Shown in pieces: positions 8,378 through 17,078 of a stretch of DNA of 64,000 nucleotides. Location: the NCBI RefSeq assembly GCF_900200035.1, contig NZ_FZTC01000029.1:1-64000 (forward strand), in the 5' to 3' direction. The DNA comes from Klebsiella grimontii. Its GTDB lineage: Bacteria > Pseudomonadota > Gammaproteobacteria > Enterobacterales > Enterobacteriaceae. Below the pieces are notes generated by a model. The model worked only from the letters and a program-made list of their open reading frames with translations, made no database searches and had not been told where the DNA came from. Position 1 is the stretch's first letter. Each line of letters opens with the position of its first letter. Both the position numbers and the translations under genes were made by a program.

Positions 8378-9169
8378 TTATACCTTTTTCAAAAGACGCA
8401 AAATGCTAAGGCGCTGATGCGGATCAGTCGGTAACAACTGCAACAAAGGAATGAGGTTGTCTTTTTTAAACTGATTAGATGCTGCCTCAGGGGTTATCCG
8501 TGAAAAGGCCAGTTGGGTTACCGTTCGAATAAAGGCATCTATTTCTTTTTTGGAATAGTTCTGCATTTCCAGATGAAGTTCTTTAGCTTTATTTAAATCG
8601 AGCGTGAAAAGGACTTCATTCTGAGTGGTCATTAGCTGATCCGCACAGGTAAAAATAGCATCGCCGCTAAGACTAACCCGTAATGACCGGATAAGCTCGT
8701 ATGTTTTGACACCGAAGTTTTGGATATAAATGATCGGGAATTTCAGGTTGGTGTTAAACAGATATTCCAGGTGCTGACCGCTCGTTGCAGTCACAACGTT
8801 CACTGCTTCGAAAAAATGCGTGGGTAGCTTATTGACCACCCCCTGAGGAGCCAATAAAACAGCGCTGTTATTTTCCAGATTAATGACTGCCCCTACCCCT
8901 GACCACATGCCAAATTTCTGTCCGGTGGTGGGTTTTTTTGGGTTCTCGACGCCCATAAGCTCTGGCGCTGAGACAAAAAAAGTCTGACAGGAACGGCAAT
9001 GAGCCACGTTTTCACCATAGCCATTGACCATCAGGAAACCGGCATGACCAAACTCGTCCGGGTCACGCTGACAACATGAACATTTTTGAGGGATAGATAC
9101 TGATTCCCCCATGAAAGGTTCCACGATATGTGTAAGCGACTGAAAGACTAAATCGACTGGATGAGTCAA
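8378..9169 (-). CDS. csf1: Csf1 (Cas8-like) large subunit with zinc finger
   Basis: 263-aa protein. A treble-clef-like zinc site is visible near the N-terminus: C30-x-C32/C33 and C58-x2-C61 (HCRSC). Csf1 is the type IV large-subunit equivalent that sits at the 5' end of the guide and helps recognise the PAM. Translation begins at TTG 9169, preceded by a strong AAGGGG site; no ATG fits. It is the first gene of the five-gene csf operon. No cas1, cas2 or cas3 is present, as is usual for type IV, so new spacers would need a helper system. Confidence 0.85.
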   Translation of the reverse strand: MTHPVDLVFQSLTHIVEPFMGESVSIPQKCSCCQRDPDEFGHAGFLMVNGYGENVAHCRSCQTFFVSAPELMGVENPKKPTTGQKFGMWSGVGAVINLENNSAVLLAPQGVVNKLPTHFFEAVNVVTATSGQHLEYLFNTNLKFPIIYIQNFGVKTYELIRSLRVSLSGDAIFTCADQLMTTQNEVLFTLDLNKAKELHLEMQNYSKKEIDAFIRTVTQLAFSRITPEAASNQFKKDNLIPLLQLLPTDPHQRLSILRLLKKV

Positions 9170-9236
9170 AATTATTCCCCTTAAAAGCCCACCATAGCGA
9201 TGGCGGCAAGATTAAAAATGCATAACCGCTGTCCAC

Positions 9237-9304
9237 CCTCAACCAGAGAAATGACTGAGAGGACATTTTATTCTTTGATTGGGGTATGAAAGACCTCAAC
9301 CAGA
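9237..9304 (-). promoter_or_regulatory. direct repeats in the csf operon promoter region
   Basis: The 11-mer CCTCAACCAGA occurs at 9237-9247 and 9294-9304, 57 bp apart. It is followed by GAAA or AAAA in both copies. Both copies lie in the 175-bp gap between the ATPase gene and the csf1 start. They could be operator sites for csf transcription. Only position and repetition support this. Confidence 0.4.
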
Positions 9305-9344
9305 AAAGGTGGGGGATGATCGCCTTCACCTGATCACTTATTTT

Positions 9345-9833
9345 CTAGTGCAGAACGGGACCTGTTTTCGGTGGTTCCACGGAGTTGTCTTTGCCTTTCA
9401 TCTCTTGCAAATCGCTATGCCCCATCAGCGTCGAAAACATAGTGCGGTAACCCACTGGTAAACGCGACAGTAGGCCCGTGCACAATTCAAGGTCGACCGG
9501 TTGCCCGGTGACCATGACTCTATGCCCAGAAGCATGGACCGCCTGAATACATTCTATGACTTTGTCTGAGTCAAACCGGAGAATGTCATCAATGACTACG
9601 TCAAATCCTGTGAACATCGTGGAGATATGATCACATTCGGCAAATTGCTGAGGTGTGGGATATAAAGCATTCGGTAATTCGAGTTTTGCCAGATAAGATT
9701 TACCTGCGCCTGCTTCACCGATGATAAATACCAGTGCGTTATCTTCTGTTTGCTTTAGATAAAGGGCAATCGCGCCCCTGTAATTCTCCACATTTGCTTT
9801 TACTAAAGCGGGCAATGCATTATCTCGTTTCAT
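9345..9833 (-). CDS. small AAA+ type ATPase next to the csf operon
   Basis: 162-aa P-loop protein. It has Walker A GEAGAGKS (39-46), Walker B VVIDD (79-83), a sensor-1-like VMVTGQP stretch near residue 110 and a possible arginine finger (SRLPVG). It is shorter than complete AAA+ modules because the C-terminal lid is missing. The ribosome site AAGG lies 10 nt before the ATG. The gene is co-directional with csf1 and 175 bp upstream of it. DnaA/IstB-like loader functions are possible by fold. I cannot assign a job, and a role in CRISPR function is only suggested by proximity. Confidence 0.7.
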   Translation of the reverse strand: MKRDNALPALVKANVENYRGAIALYLKQTEDNALVFIIGEAGAGKSYLAKLELPNALYPTPQQFAECDHISTMFTGFDVVIDDILRFDSDKVIECIQAVHASGHRVMVTGQPVDLELCTGLLSRLPVGYRTMFSTLMGHSDLQEMKGKDNSVEPPKTGPVLH

Positions 9834-9890
9834 AGAAAATACCTTATTAGTTTTTATTTCATTGAAAAAAGAACACTACTAAAATACGTA

Positions 9891-10301
9891 TCAATCATTT
9901 TTCCAGTAAGTCACGCCATCATCGCAACTGTAACCGGTCTGCCCTGGCTCTCCGCCAATAAACAGGCCTGCCTGCCCTTTCAGGGATATACCGACACCAG
10001 TGGTTGTTGACCCATCTTTTTTAGCAACAATTTTACAGTGGTCTTTTGCCCAGTCTCGCCATTCAGCTTCATTTTTGTTTTTGGCAGAAAAGAATAAGGT
10101 CGTAAAGAGTATCGTCCCGCCAAGAGCAATTAACAAAACAAACAATGTGAGCAGTGGTTTTAAATGGGAAAAATCTTTCCTAAAAACACCAAAAACAATC
10201 ATCAGGAACAGCATAACTAATAACAGAATGCCAAACGCACGAACGGGAAACCAGGAACCCGCCTCCCATATAGAAGACAATTCAACACCATCAGAACTCA
10301 T
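9891..10301 (-). CDS. two-pass membrane protein, unknown function
   Basis: 136 aa with hydrophobic segments at about 21-42 and 48-72, then a charged region and a Gly-rich C-terminal domain with two cysteines (HCKIV, YSCDDGV). These could face the periplasm and form a disulfide. A GGTGAAAATATGAG context gives a plausible start. It is separated by 23 bp from the next gene upstream and belongs to the same minus-strand run as the ATPase. I do not recognise the family. Its layout (N-terminal membrane part, C-terminal Cys pair) resembles the small membrane proteins at 35349 and 48599. Confidence 0.65.
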   Translation of the reverse strand: MSSDGVELSSIWEAGSWFPVRAFGILLLVMLFLMIVFGVFRKDFSHLKPLLTLFVLLIALGGTILFTTLFFSAKNKNEAEWRDWAKDHCKIVAKKDGSTTTGVGISLKGQAGLFIGGEPGQTGYSCDDGVTYWKND

Positions 10302-10324
10302 ATTTTCACCTTAACAAATGTGCG

Positions 10325-10744
10325 TCAATTGACTGTAAATTCTAAAATCGAACTAAATTCCGATTGTTCAGGAAAAACAGGCTTAAGCCCTGCACGTCTA
10401 GCCATCCTCGTTGCCAGGATTAATATGTCTGTTGTGTCGGATAATGTGATCTGCTTGTGTGCTATCTGGATATCTTCATCTGTTAGCACTAATCCAGAAG
10501 GTGTAAACACCCCTGACTCAATGGTAATAACGAAGGTAGCACCTTGCTCATTAAAGAGAACCATCTCCGTAAGAGCACCAGCAGCACGATAGCTCGTCAA
10601 AATAATTTTGGTGATAATCCCGTGAGCTGCGATACATGAATTAATGAATCCATCGCCTTGCTCAGTCTGAATAATGCGGTCGGTAGAAGTCACACCAAAC
10701 AGAAATTTTGAACCGTTTCTTTCCTGATTGTTCGTGTCAGTCAT
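10325..10744 (-). CDS. hypothetical protein (139 aa)
   Basis: Starts at ATG 10744 (MTDTNNQERNGSKF), which overlaps the stop of the preceding 60-aa gene, so the two are translationally coupled; longer versions of the frame would run through that gene. The protein is soluble and mixed alpha/beta with no cysteine pairs or known motif. Two Thr/Ser-rich strands (GATFVITIES, TDILILATRM) stand out. It belongs to the four-gene cluster between parB and the ATPase gene. Function unknown. Confidence 0.65.
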   Translation of the reverse strand: MTDTNNQERNGSKFLFGVTSTDRIIQTEQGDGFINSCIAAHGIITKIILTSYRAAGALTEMVLFNEQGATFVITIESGVFTPSGLVLTDEDIQIAHKQITLSDTTDILILATRMARRAGLKPVFPEQSEFSSILEFTVN

Positions 10745-10919
10745 CACTGTCACCAAAGGCTTCATAGTACGCAGAATCAACAGCCATTCCCGCTTCATAG
10801 GCCTGCACCCAGTCAGCCTTTTCTCCAGCGACATCACCATTCAGTTCAGCCAAAATCTGGAGTTGTTCAAACCAAAGCTCAAACGATGAATTTTGTTTTG
10901 TTGAAGCGAAATCAGCCAT
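10737..10919 (-). CDS. hypothetical small acidic protein (60 aa)
   Basis: A short acidic protein (MADFASTKQNSSFELWFEQL...) without a membrane segment or cysteine. Both ends overlap neighbours: the start overlaps the upstream membrane-protein gene by 8 bp, and the stop overlaps the next gene. This tight packing supports real translation. It may act with the membrane protein encoded just upstream, but no family is recognised. Confidence 0.65.
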   Translation of the reverse strand: MADFASTKQNSSFELWFEQLQILAELNGDVAGEKADWVQAYEAGMAVDSAYYEAFGDSDD

Positions 10920-11334
10920 GCTTTTTCACCTTATCAACCTGATTAGTTGACCGCCGGAACATCATCATCACAATACCGATACCAATAAGCACGGTCGTTC
11001 CGTATATAAAATAACCCCCAAGGTTATAGATATTTACGCCCAGCAAGGTTAGAGACTGTCCGTCTGGTATAAGAAAATTGAAAACAAAATACCACCAGCC
11101 AAAAAGTGTACCTTCCAGGAAAAGCATTTTTGGATAAATACTGATTGAGCTTGAAGCAAACAAATACAGAGCCACCAGCAACACAATCATTATCCAGAAA
11201 AATGCAGCTATAACAGCTGAAAAACCAAAGCTCAGAAATGTAAAGGCGACGGAATCTTTTCCTGATAAACCGCTGAATCCATAAACCAGCAAAGCCACAA
11301 CGGCAAATAAAATAATAAGCTTAATAAAATTCAT
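10912..11334 (-). CDS. polytopic membrane protein, unknown function
   Basis: 140 aa with about four membrane segments (roughly 4-22, 33-62, 77-97 and 104-124) and a short basic C-terminal tail (MFRRSTNQVDKVKKHG) that should be cytoplasmic. It is the first gene of the cluster 11334-9891, about 100 bp downstream of parB on the same strand. No motif beyond hydrophobicity is seen. Confidence 0.65.
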   Translation of the reverse strand: MNFIKLIILFAVVALLVYGFSGLSGKDSVAFTFLSFGFSAVIAAFFWIMIVLLVALYLFASSSISIYPKMLFLEGTLFGWWYFVFNFLIPDGQSLTLLGVNIYNLGGYFIYGTTVLIGIGIVMMMFRRSTNQVDKVKKHG

Positions 11335-11438
11335 TTTATGTATGTCCCTGGCTTGTCTGAAAACAAGCCGGTAATGTGTTCGAAATGAACTTAACAGGAT
11401 GTTAGCCGGGGATATCTCCCCGGTTACGGATTATTACC

Positions 11439-12674
11439 TTACTGTTCTGTAGTTTTTTTCTGGATTTTTTCCAGATGTTTATCGTAGCTGTCTTTGGCCG
11501 CAGTCAGCAGCAGAAACTCTTCATAGGATAAAGTCAGCTGATACTGCGCTTTAGCGAGAACTTCCGCACCGTCTTCCATAAACGGAATTTCTTTCGCTTC
11601 AGTAACGATACGGTTAATAACATCAAGGGAGTTGTCTACAATCTCCTTAGAGATTTTTTTCGGCAGCACATCGAATACAGACGGCTGAGTTTTGATATTT
11701 GGTTTAGGTTCGCGTTTCGGTGCCGGTGTTGGTGTTGGTTCGGTATTGTTACTCTCTGCACCTTCTTCCGAGCCACCAGCCGCGCCAGCCACGCTACCCG
11801 CAGAACCATCCACCGCACCACCGGATGCGCCGGATGCGCCGGATGCGTCACCTGCATCAGTCGTTGTAATGGTTGTCACGTTGCCATCAGATTCACCGGT
11901 GGGGCCGTTTTCGCCTGTCCGTTGAGCCAGAATGACCTGACCAATAGTTTTGTCAGTGGCTTTACCAAACTTATCAAACGCTTCCTGAATGATAGCAACA
12001 CAGTTATCAGGGTATTTTTCCATCACGTCGAGCGCCGCGTAATATGCGACAACACCTTTTACGACCAGACCTTTTAACGCTTCCGGGGCGGTGTGAACTT
12101 TGAGCAATTTACGAACATGGGTAACGGAGACTTTCCGGGCTTCGGCAAGTTCCTCAATGCTCATAGGCTCTTCGCTATCGTTGTGCAGGCGGTACAGTGA
12201 TTCTGCCTGCGCAACGATAGAAACCGGCAGTTGATCGTTACCTTTAAGGTTAAAGAGCTCTGCTTTACCATCCGAGCCACGAAACTCGTCAACACGGATT
12301 TTATCTACCGGGCCTTCTCCACGTTCTTCGCGAATTTTATTAGCCAGAGGGATTGCACGGTGACGGCAGTGTCCCTGACGAATGACAACCTGGCCATCAC
12401 GAACCTGGACAACCATAGGGGCCATTTCCAGAGGGCTATCGGCATATTGCTGCGCCAGACGCGCCAGGTGGTCCTTAACTTCCGGGAGTTCCCAGTAAGC
12501 CTCACCCAGGCCTGCGGTACGGGTGTTGAAGCCAGGGATAATGTTCAGATGCGTCGGGTCCATAACAAGACCATTGCCCAGACGACCACCGATACCATTT
12601 TTTTCTAAGAAGGTGCGCAGAGAAACATTTTCGATTTTGGTTTTAGCTGGAGTTGCCATAGTTGCAGTAGTCAT
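11439..12674 (-). CDS. parB: ParB/Spo0J-family partition protein
   Basis: 411-aa DNA-binding protein. The N-terminal ParB domain contains VVIRQGHCRHRA (97-108), the family's arginine-rich nucleotide-binding box. A helix-turn-helix follows at about 171-192 (MSIEELAEARKVSVTHVRKL). A low-complexity Ala/Gly/Ser linker (about 262-310, partly from repeated GGATGCGCC units) precedes a C-terminal helical domain. It should bind a centromere-like site and, with a ParA ATPase, segregate the plasmid. No ParA gene lies next to it, which is unusual. The 650 bp upstream hold a cluster of palindromes that are good candidates for its binding sites. Confidence 0.88.
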   Translation of the reverse strand: MTTATMATPAKTKIENVSLRTFLEKNGIGGRLGNGLVMDPTHLNIIPGFNTRTAGLGEAYWELPEVKDHLARLAQQYADSPLEMAPMVVQVRDGQVVIRQGHCRHRAIPLANKIREERGEGPVDKIRVDEFRGSDGKAELFNLKGNDQLPVSIVAQAESLYRLHNDSEEPMSIEELAEARKVSVTHVRKLLKVHTAPEALKGLVVKGVVAYYAALDVMEKYPDNCVAIIQEAFDKFGKATDKTIGQVILAQRTGENGPTGESDGNVTTITTTDAGDASGASGASGGAVDGSAGSVAGAAGGSEEGAESNNTEPTPTPAPKREPKPNIKTQPSVFDVLPKKISKEIVDNSLDVINRIVTEAKEIPFMEDGAEVLAKAQYQLTLSYEEFLLLTAAKDSYDKHLEKIQKKTTEQ

Positions 12675-13320
12675 TGAATTTTCCTCTTCCTGTTGTATGT
12701 GGTTAAACGGTCATTGCCGTTGTTAGACCCAGGATACATTTTCAAAACGCTCCATCAAGCCCCTATTTTCACTTTGGCGTGAAAAAAGTTACTTTTTTTT
12801 GTTCACGGCAAAAATTCTACACATGATTTCTTTGTGACAAGGGAACCAGGAGGCGGATTTTAGTGTTTAGAGGAAGAAAATTTTTGTAGTGGTTTCCCGT
12901 ATTCCATAATTTCTGGAGCATTTTTAATGAGATGCGAGAAATGAAGGGTCATAGAGAGGATGCGTGTTTCATTGGTTTTACGGCATAAATCGTCAAAAGT
13001 TACTTTTTTTGAGGGTAGAAAAGACGCTCGGACACGTTTACCAGGGCAGAAAAGTAACTATTCAGGTGCTGAGTCCGTGTTTTCAAAAGTAACTTTTTGA
13101 TAAAAGCAACGATCGGGTAAGGAGGCAAAGTTTGTGGGGAAAGGAAAAATTATTTTTATCTGATTGTGAAAATCATAGACGTTCGACCTCTAATGTTGAT
13201 TCCTGTTCGAAAAATGGACGAACGAACGACGATGAAAAAGTAACTTTGCAGGTTCAGAACCACGCCGTCGGAAACATAGCAGGTACCAGTATCCTGCTAT
13301 GCACAGATCAGCGCATCTGT
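12675..13320. repeat. parB upstream region with five AAAGTWACTTT palindromes
   Basis: A 646-bp AT-rich stretch without a convincing gene. Palindrome copies lie at 12785-12795, 12996-13006, 13051-13061 (one mismatch), 13086-13096 and 13237-13247; a sixth lies just beyond the next small gene at 13525-13535. This is the densest cluster in the window. Its place beside parB makes it a candidate centromere or operator region. An open frame on the plus strand (13132-13335) runs across two palindromes and is not believed. Confidence 0.7.
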
Positions 13321-13485
13321 TTAGCTCGCCTTTGATTGCAGCTCTTTGCGAGCGTTCGCGATCAACTCGTTCACTTCGTCGCGGTCAAATCCTGGCATTG
13401 CGGGCAGAACCGTATCAGAAGGCACAGCATCAATCCACTCCAGCGCAGCAACCAGTGCACTGAGTAATTGTTCGTTAGTTTTCAT
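13321..13485 (-). CDS. small phage-accessory-like protein (54 aa)
   Basis: ATG at 13485 with an AGAGAGG ribosome site. The protein begins MKTNEQLLSALVAALEWIDA and ends LIANARKELQSKAS. The segment WIDAVPSDTVLPAMPGFDRDE resembles short accessory proteins common in lambdoid phages and large enterobacterial plasmids, where it has no proven function. It lies between two AAAGTWACTTT palindromes. It is too short for most gene callers but its codon use is good. Confidence 0.7.
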   Translation of the reverse strand: MKTNEQLLSALVAALEWIDAVPSDTVLPAMPGFDRDEVNELIANARKELQSKAS

Positions 13486-13568
13486 TCAAACCTCTCTTAA
13501 CCATTTTATTTATAGTGTTTTTTAAAAGTAACTTTTTCTGACTGCAAACCATGCTCATGCTGAGCAGG

Positions 13569-13997
13569 TCAGCGTCCATTCCCCGAATGATGCCTTTTCG
13601 CTCGAATCTCTTCAATTAACTCATTGTACTTCTGTTCAACCGAGGTCGTGTCGAGACCCATTCGTTTGGCTTCTGCAATGCGTAGCTCTAAATCGAGCAG
13701 GTCTGCACATCTCGTCACCTGCGGAGTATCGACGCCGTTAAGAATGGCAGGAGGATTGAGATAAAGTGCTGTACATTCCATATTGGTGAAAATTACCGCT
13801 GATTCCACTTCCCCCCGCTGGAGTTGGCGCAGATTAACCGCATCCACATATGCAACTGGTTTTTGACTGGCTCTTGCCAAAAACGTTTGAGCCAGCCACC
13901 GTTTTTCTTCATCACAATACGGGTTATCAGCAATTTCCTTAATGCGCCCTAAGCTCATTCCACCGCCATCGGGCCTGAAGGCTTTGCTCTCAGACAT
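13569..13997 (-). CDS. hypothetical protein with phage-accessory-like core (142 aa)
   Basis: Soluble protein. The middle part (KPVAYVDAVNLRQLQRGE, about 47-64) resembles the PVAYxD...L motif seen in lambdoid Ea22-like and DUF551-type accessory proteins. The C-terminus is a charged helix (LRIAEAKRMGLDTTSVEQKY). It lies 35 bp downstream of the next gene in the same run. Function unknown. Confidence 0.65.
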   Translation of the reverse strand: MSESKAFRPDGGGMSLGRIKEIADNPYCDEEKRWLAQTFLARASQKPVAYVDAVNLRQLQRGEVESAVIFTNMECTALYLNPPAILNGVDTPQVTRCADLLDLELRIAEAKRMGLDTTSVEQKYNELIEEIRAKRHHSGNGR

Positions 13998-14031
13998 GTT
14001 CCGTCCTCTGCATCTCAGTTGAGTTAAAGGA

Positions 14032-14277
14032 TCAATCCAGGGTGACGAGCCTGAATGTTTTCGTCAGAAAATCTATGCCACGTTGATATGCTTCAGCCAG
14101 AATGCGATCTTCATCAGAAACACAATTCCAGGACCGAATGGTCTCAAGTCGGCTTCGCCAGATTTTCAGCAACACAACTTCAAGATATACCCGGCGATCC
14201 ACCAGCAACTCCGGTGAGGCCTCCAGTATATAAAAGTTAATTTGCTTAACTGCCGGGCATTGGGCTATTTCGGTCAT
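14032..14277 (-). CDS. hypothetical protein (81 aa)
   Basis: The start is placed at ATG 14277 (MTEIAQCP) because it overlaps the upstream stop codon as ATGA, the pattern used throughout this region; an ATG 12 bases earlier is inside the neighbour. Mostly helical, no known motif. Coupled to the 114-aa gene upstream. Confidence 0.6.
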   Translation of the reverse strand: MTEIAQCPAVKQINFYILEASPELLVDRRVYLEVVLLKIWRSRLETIRSWNCVSDEDRILAEAYQRGIDFLTKTFRLVTLD

Positions 14278-14618
14278 TCTGATGCCCATCCGAGAAGAGC
14301 GTTATGCAGCTCCAGAGCACCGGAAGTCCGGAGTTCTGCATCACTGTATGAAATACCCAGTCGGTCCATGACGCAATCCGCATCCAGAAAGTCTGAGCTT
14401 GCGTCCAGAGCGTCTTTAACGACCTGCTTATGTTTAACCTTTAATAGGTTACTCACTTCATCGTTAAATACATCAAATTTTAAACCAGCGATAGCAGACT
14501 GAACTGCGGGTATCATGGCTGCGGAGTCAATATCATCAGCAAAGATGATATCTGTTTCCATTTCAACATTACCCTTAAGCCAGGCGAGAAGTATTTCTAA
14601 AGAATTTTGTGTACTCAT
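14274..14618 (-). CDS. hypothetical protein (114 aa)
   Basis: Starts at ATG 14618 (MSTQNSLEILLAWLKG), preceded by GGGGTTTATT; upstream in-frame ATGs lack a ribosome site. The protein is acidic and helical. Sequence such as LEILLAWLKGNVEMETDIIF suggests a small globular fold. It is the first of a two-gene unit with the 81-aa protein. Family not recognised. Confidence 0.6.
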   Translation of the reverse strand: MSTQNSLEILLAWLKGNVEMETDIIFADDIDSAAMIPAVQSAIAGLKFDVFNDEVSNLLKVKHKQVVKDALDASSDFLDADCVMDRLGISYSDAELRTSGALELHNALLGWASE

Positions 14619-14883
14619 AATAAACCCCAGAATAAAGTAAGCAGATATATCACCTTGTAGTGATGCGCAATTTATGTGCGAAAACCACAGATAACCCGAA
14701 CTCCAGGGTACATTATTTAATTGCGTATGCAACCCCCATTTTAATAACAAAGATGGAGGTTAACGGAAGATCTATTAACTCGAATTAAGCCAGAAAAACA
14801 ACAATAGCACCTAAACATACCACGTCATAACTTCTGAATTAAAACACGGCCATACCGGTGTTATATACGAAAATTTATTTTCA

Positions 14884-15516
14884 TTAAACCCTTTGCAGCC
14901 ATTTTTCAATTTCACCCTCAATCTGGATAAAATTAATTAACTCTTTCTGGCATTGTTCCTTACCCCAGGAACCCTGCCACTGGCAACGATAAAGGTACTT
15001 TCTTTCCAACATTTCCATTTCATCAAGATTCCCCATTGAGAACTGAGGCCATATGTCGTGCCAGCATACATCATAGGTGACCTCTGCTGGTGGAACGAAA
15101 GTCATCGCATCTGCACAGATAATTTCTACGCGTTTATCGTCCGCAAAGCTCGCGGCGACAAGGTTGATCACGTCCTGCTCTTTCTCAATAACAGTAACGT
15201 GCGTGACGTCTGCTTTCATTAATACTGCATTAAGCACCATTCCAAGGCCCAGTCCATTGATAAGCACGTGGCCTGTCGCCCGCTCGATGAAATCCATGCA
15301 GGTCCGTATTTCCATCGGTGTGTTGGACATCACGACATCACTGTTGTATGAGAGACGACGATACTCTCCCGCTGGAATAAATTCATCCTGATTGCCTGAA
15401 AAGTCGGCACGAATAGCAAGACGTTCTGCGTCATTTTCGGTGATAGTGAAAGTATCCAATGTCCACGAGCCGGATTTACCGTCTTTGACTGGGAGATCAG
15501 AAAAAATAGCGTTCAT
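14884..15516 (-). CDS. class I methyltransferase-fold protein (spermidine-synthase-like)
   Basis: 210 aa. A Rossmann core is visible: VLINGLGLGMVLNAVL (about 83-98) as the SAM-binding glycine loop, then VTVIEKEQDVINLV with the acidic residue after strand 2, then RVEIICADAM and YDVCWHDIWP for the later strands. This order matches spermidine-synthase-like SAM-dependent enzymes. The normal NPPY or catalytic Cys motifs of DNA methylases are absent, so the substrate is unknown. The C-terminus is charged and may be a partner-binding tail. The gene stands alone with 86 bp upstream and 265 bp downstream. Confidence 0.72.
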   Translation of the reverse strand: MNAIFSDLPVKDGKSGSWTLDTFTITENDAERLAIRADFSGNQDEFIPAGEYRRLSYNSDVVMSNTPMEIRTCMDFIERATGHVLINGLGLGMVLNAVLMKADVTHVTVIEKEQDVINLVAASFADDKRVEIICADAMTFVPPAEVTYDVCWHDIWPQFSMGNLDEMEMLERKYLYRCQWQGSWGKEQCQKELINFIQIEGEIEKWLQRV

Positions 15517-15601
15517 ACGGCCTACCTGAATTTCCGAGACGTTGATGACGTAAAATTATCACAGTATTGCAGCTGATGCAGGGATATGGAGCCAAGAAAG
15601 T

Positions 15602-16036
15602 CTATTTTTCCCGCCGCCATTGTATGTAGCGCTCAAGTCGCATACACATTAGTGCTGTATCCCGTGCCCCCTGAGCCGCAACCGCACTTGACGTACGCCG
15701 ACCGCCGTTCCCGGTGAACTCACGTAGAGAGGCCCCCTGTAGCGACTTAATATCACCTCCCATTCGTGAGAAAAGCGCTTGCAGATCGTCAAGGTTAAGG
15801 TGTTTCCACCGATTATCCGACTGTTCGATATCATCTTGGTTTGCTTTCTCATAGCGTTCCTCACGTGTTAAAAGCTCACCCGGTCTAGCTTTCCTGAATG
15901 CTTCTGTAGCACCTTCAATTGCCCGAGCCTTACTGCTGGCAAAGATATATTTAGCGCCAGCTGAATATCGGTATTTCCATCGTTCGCCGAAGTTCTGTAG
16001 TAGGTCAAATTCAATTAGTTCCTTTTCAGTTACCAT
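15602..16036 (-). CDS. hypothetical protein (144 aa)
   Basis: Basic, helical protein with no cysteine cluster or hydrophobic stretch. The central region (LLTREERYEKANQDDIEQSD) is strongly charged and the C-terminus (ALMCMRLERYIQWRREK) amphipathic. It is co-directional with the methyltransferase-fold gene, 86 bp apart. Not recognised. Confidence 0.6.
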   Translation of the reverse strand: MVTEKELIEFDLLQNFGERWKYRYSAGAKYIFASSKARAIEGATEAFRKARPGELLTREERYEKANQDDIEQSDNRWKHLNLDDLQALFSRMGGDIKSLQGASLREFTGNGGRRTSSAVAAQGARDTALMCMRLERYIQWRREK

Positions 16037-16125
16037 AATTCAGCCTTTACTTTCTGGTTAAACACAAAAAATCAGGTTAGATTTCGCGAAAAGTATATTA
16101 ATCTGCTCGCGCATAAACCCTTATA

Positions 16126-16446
16126 TTATGAAGCCTGCGCTGCTTTTTTCTTCCTAAACTCTACAACGGAATACCAGGCAGAAGACAAGAAAGAGAAAAC
16201 GCAGATAAGATATTTGAATTTATCGCCTAGAACGTAACCATTAATCATCATGGCGAGAATTATGCCAGCGGCTATAATCCACGCAACGCCACTCCAAAGA
16301 TGCATTTTTTCCGCCACAATGTTTATCAGAATGAAAATGCCTGCAAGGAGCGCCCCCCATAATGCAGGTTCCTCCAGGAACGGGTTTATAACGAGGTTGA
16401 TACCAGTAAAAAAAGTAACCACTGCAAATGAAACGGATTTACGCAT
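16126..16446 (-). CDS. membrane protein, unknown function (106 aa)
   Basis: Start chosen at ATG 16446 (MRKSVSFAVV), which has AGGTGG 7 nt upstream; ATG 16461 overlaps that ribosome site. Four hydrophobic segments fill nearly the whole chain, ending in a basic tail (EFRKKKAAQAS). Isolated gene, no family recognised. Confidence 0.6.
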   Translation of the reverse strand: MRKSVSFAVVTFFTGINLVINPFLEEPALWGALLAGIFILINIVAEKMHLWSGVAWIIAAGIILAMMINGYVLGDKFKYLICVFSFLSSAWYSVVEFRKKKAAQAS

Positions 16447-16698
16447 ACTAACCACCTTCATGGAAAAAATTCATAAGCATCACTTTCTTCCTCCCTTTCC
16501 CAGTATCTGATTTTCCGGCGAATAGCCGGAGGGGGTTTTAGGTATTAATGCTAATATACGGCTCAACGTTCAAGGAAAGACTGCCGATTTACGGATAGTA
16601 ACGGTATTCAGGATTTACGGCTACTGACAAAATAATCGGCCAACTAATATCCCCCACAATGACGTTTACCAGTCACTCTTTACCGAAAGTATTCTCCA

Positions 16699-16986
16699 CT
16701 ACCAGTCCCCCCCTTCAACCCTCAAGCCAGGAGCTGCATGGGCTAAAAGCTCCTGCTGCGCCACGTCAGACTTGCTATGGCTCTCCCCCAGCAGTAAGCA
16801 TAACGTGCCGGATGCGGCATAATACGATGCATCCGGGAAATGCTCGTGAATTTCATCCAGGAGTCTGGAGAGATTTTTTGCCGTCCGGTAAAAACGGGAG
16901 GCGGCGTTTGGCATTGCTTCGCTCAACAATTCATGTGCTGTAACATCGTCATTATTGATTGCGTCTAAAACCTGATTCTGATCCAC
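16699..16986 (-). CDS. hypothetical protein (95 aa), GTG start
   Basis: GTG start at 16986 with a GGGAGG ribosome site 8 nt upstream. The protein (MDQNQVLDAINNDDVTAHEL...) is acidic and helical with a DEIHEHFPDASYY segment. No motif known. It lies 92 bp downstream of the DUF262 gene on the same strand. Confidence 0.6.
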   Translation of the reverse strand: MDQNQVLDAINNDDVTAHELLSEAMPNAASRFYRTAKNLSRLLDEIHEHFPDASYYAASGTLCLLLGESHSKSDVAQQELLAHAAPGLRVEGGDW

Positions 16987-17078
16987 TTAACAGACCTCCC
17001 GATATACATCCTGAAAGGGTTGGTGCAAACCAGCAACTGACTCATCATGCTCTCGTTAACTGACAAGTTGACTGATCG

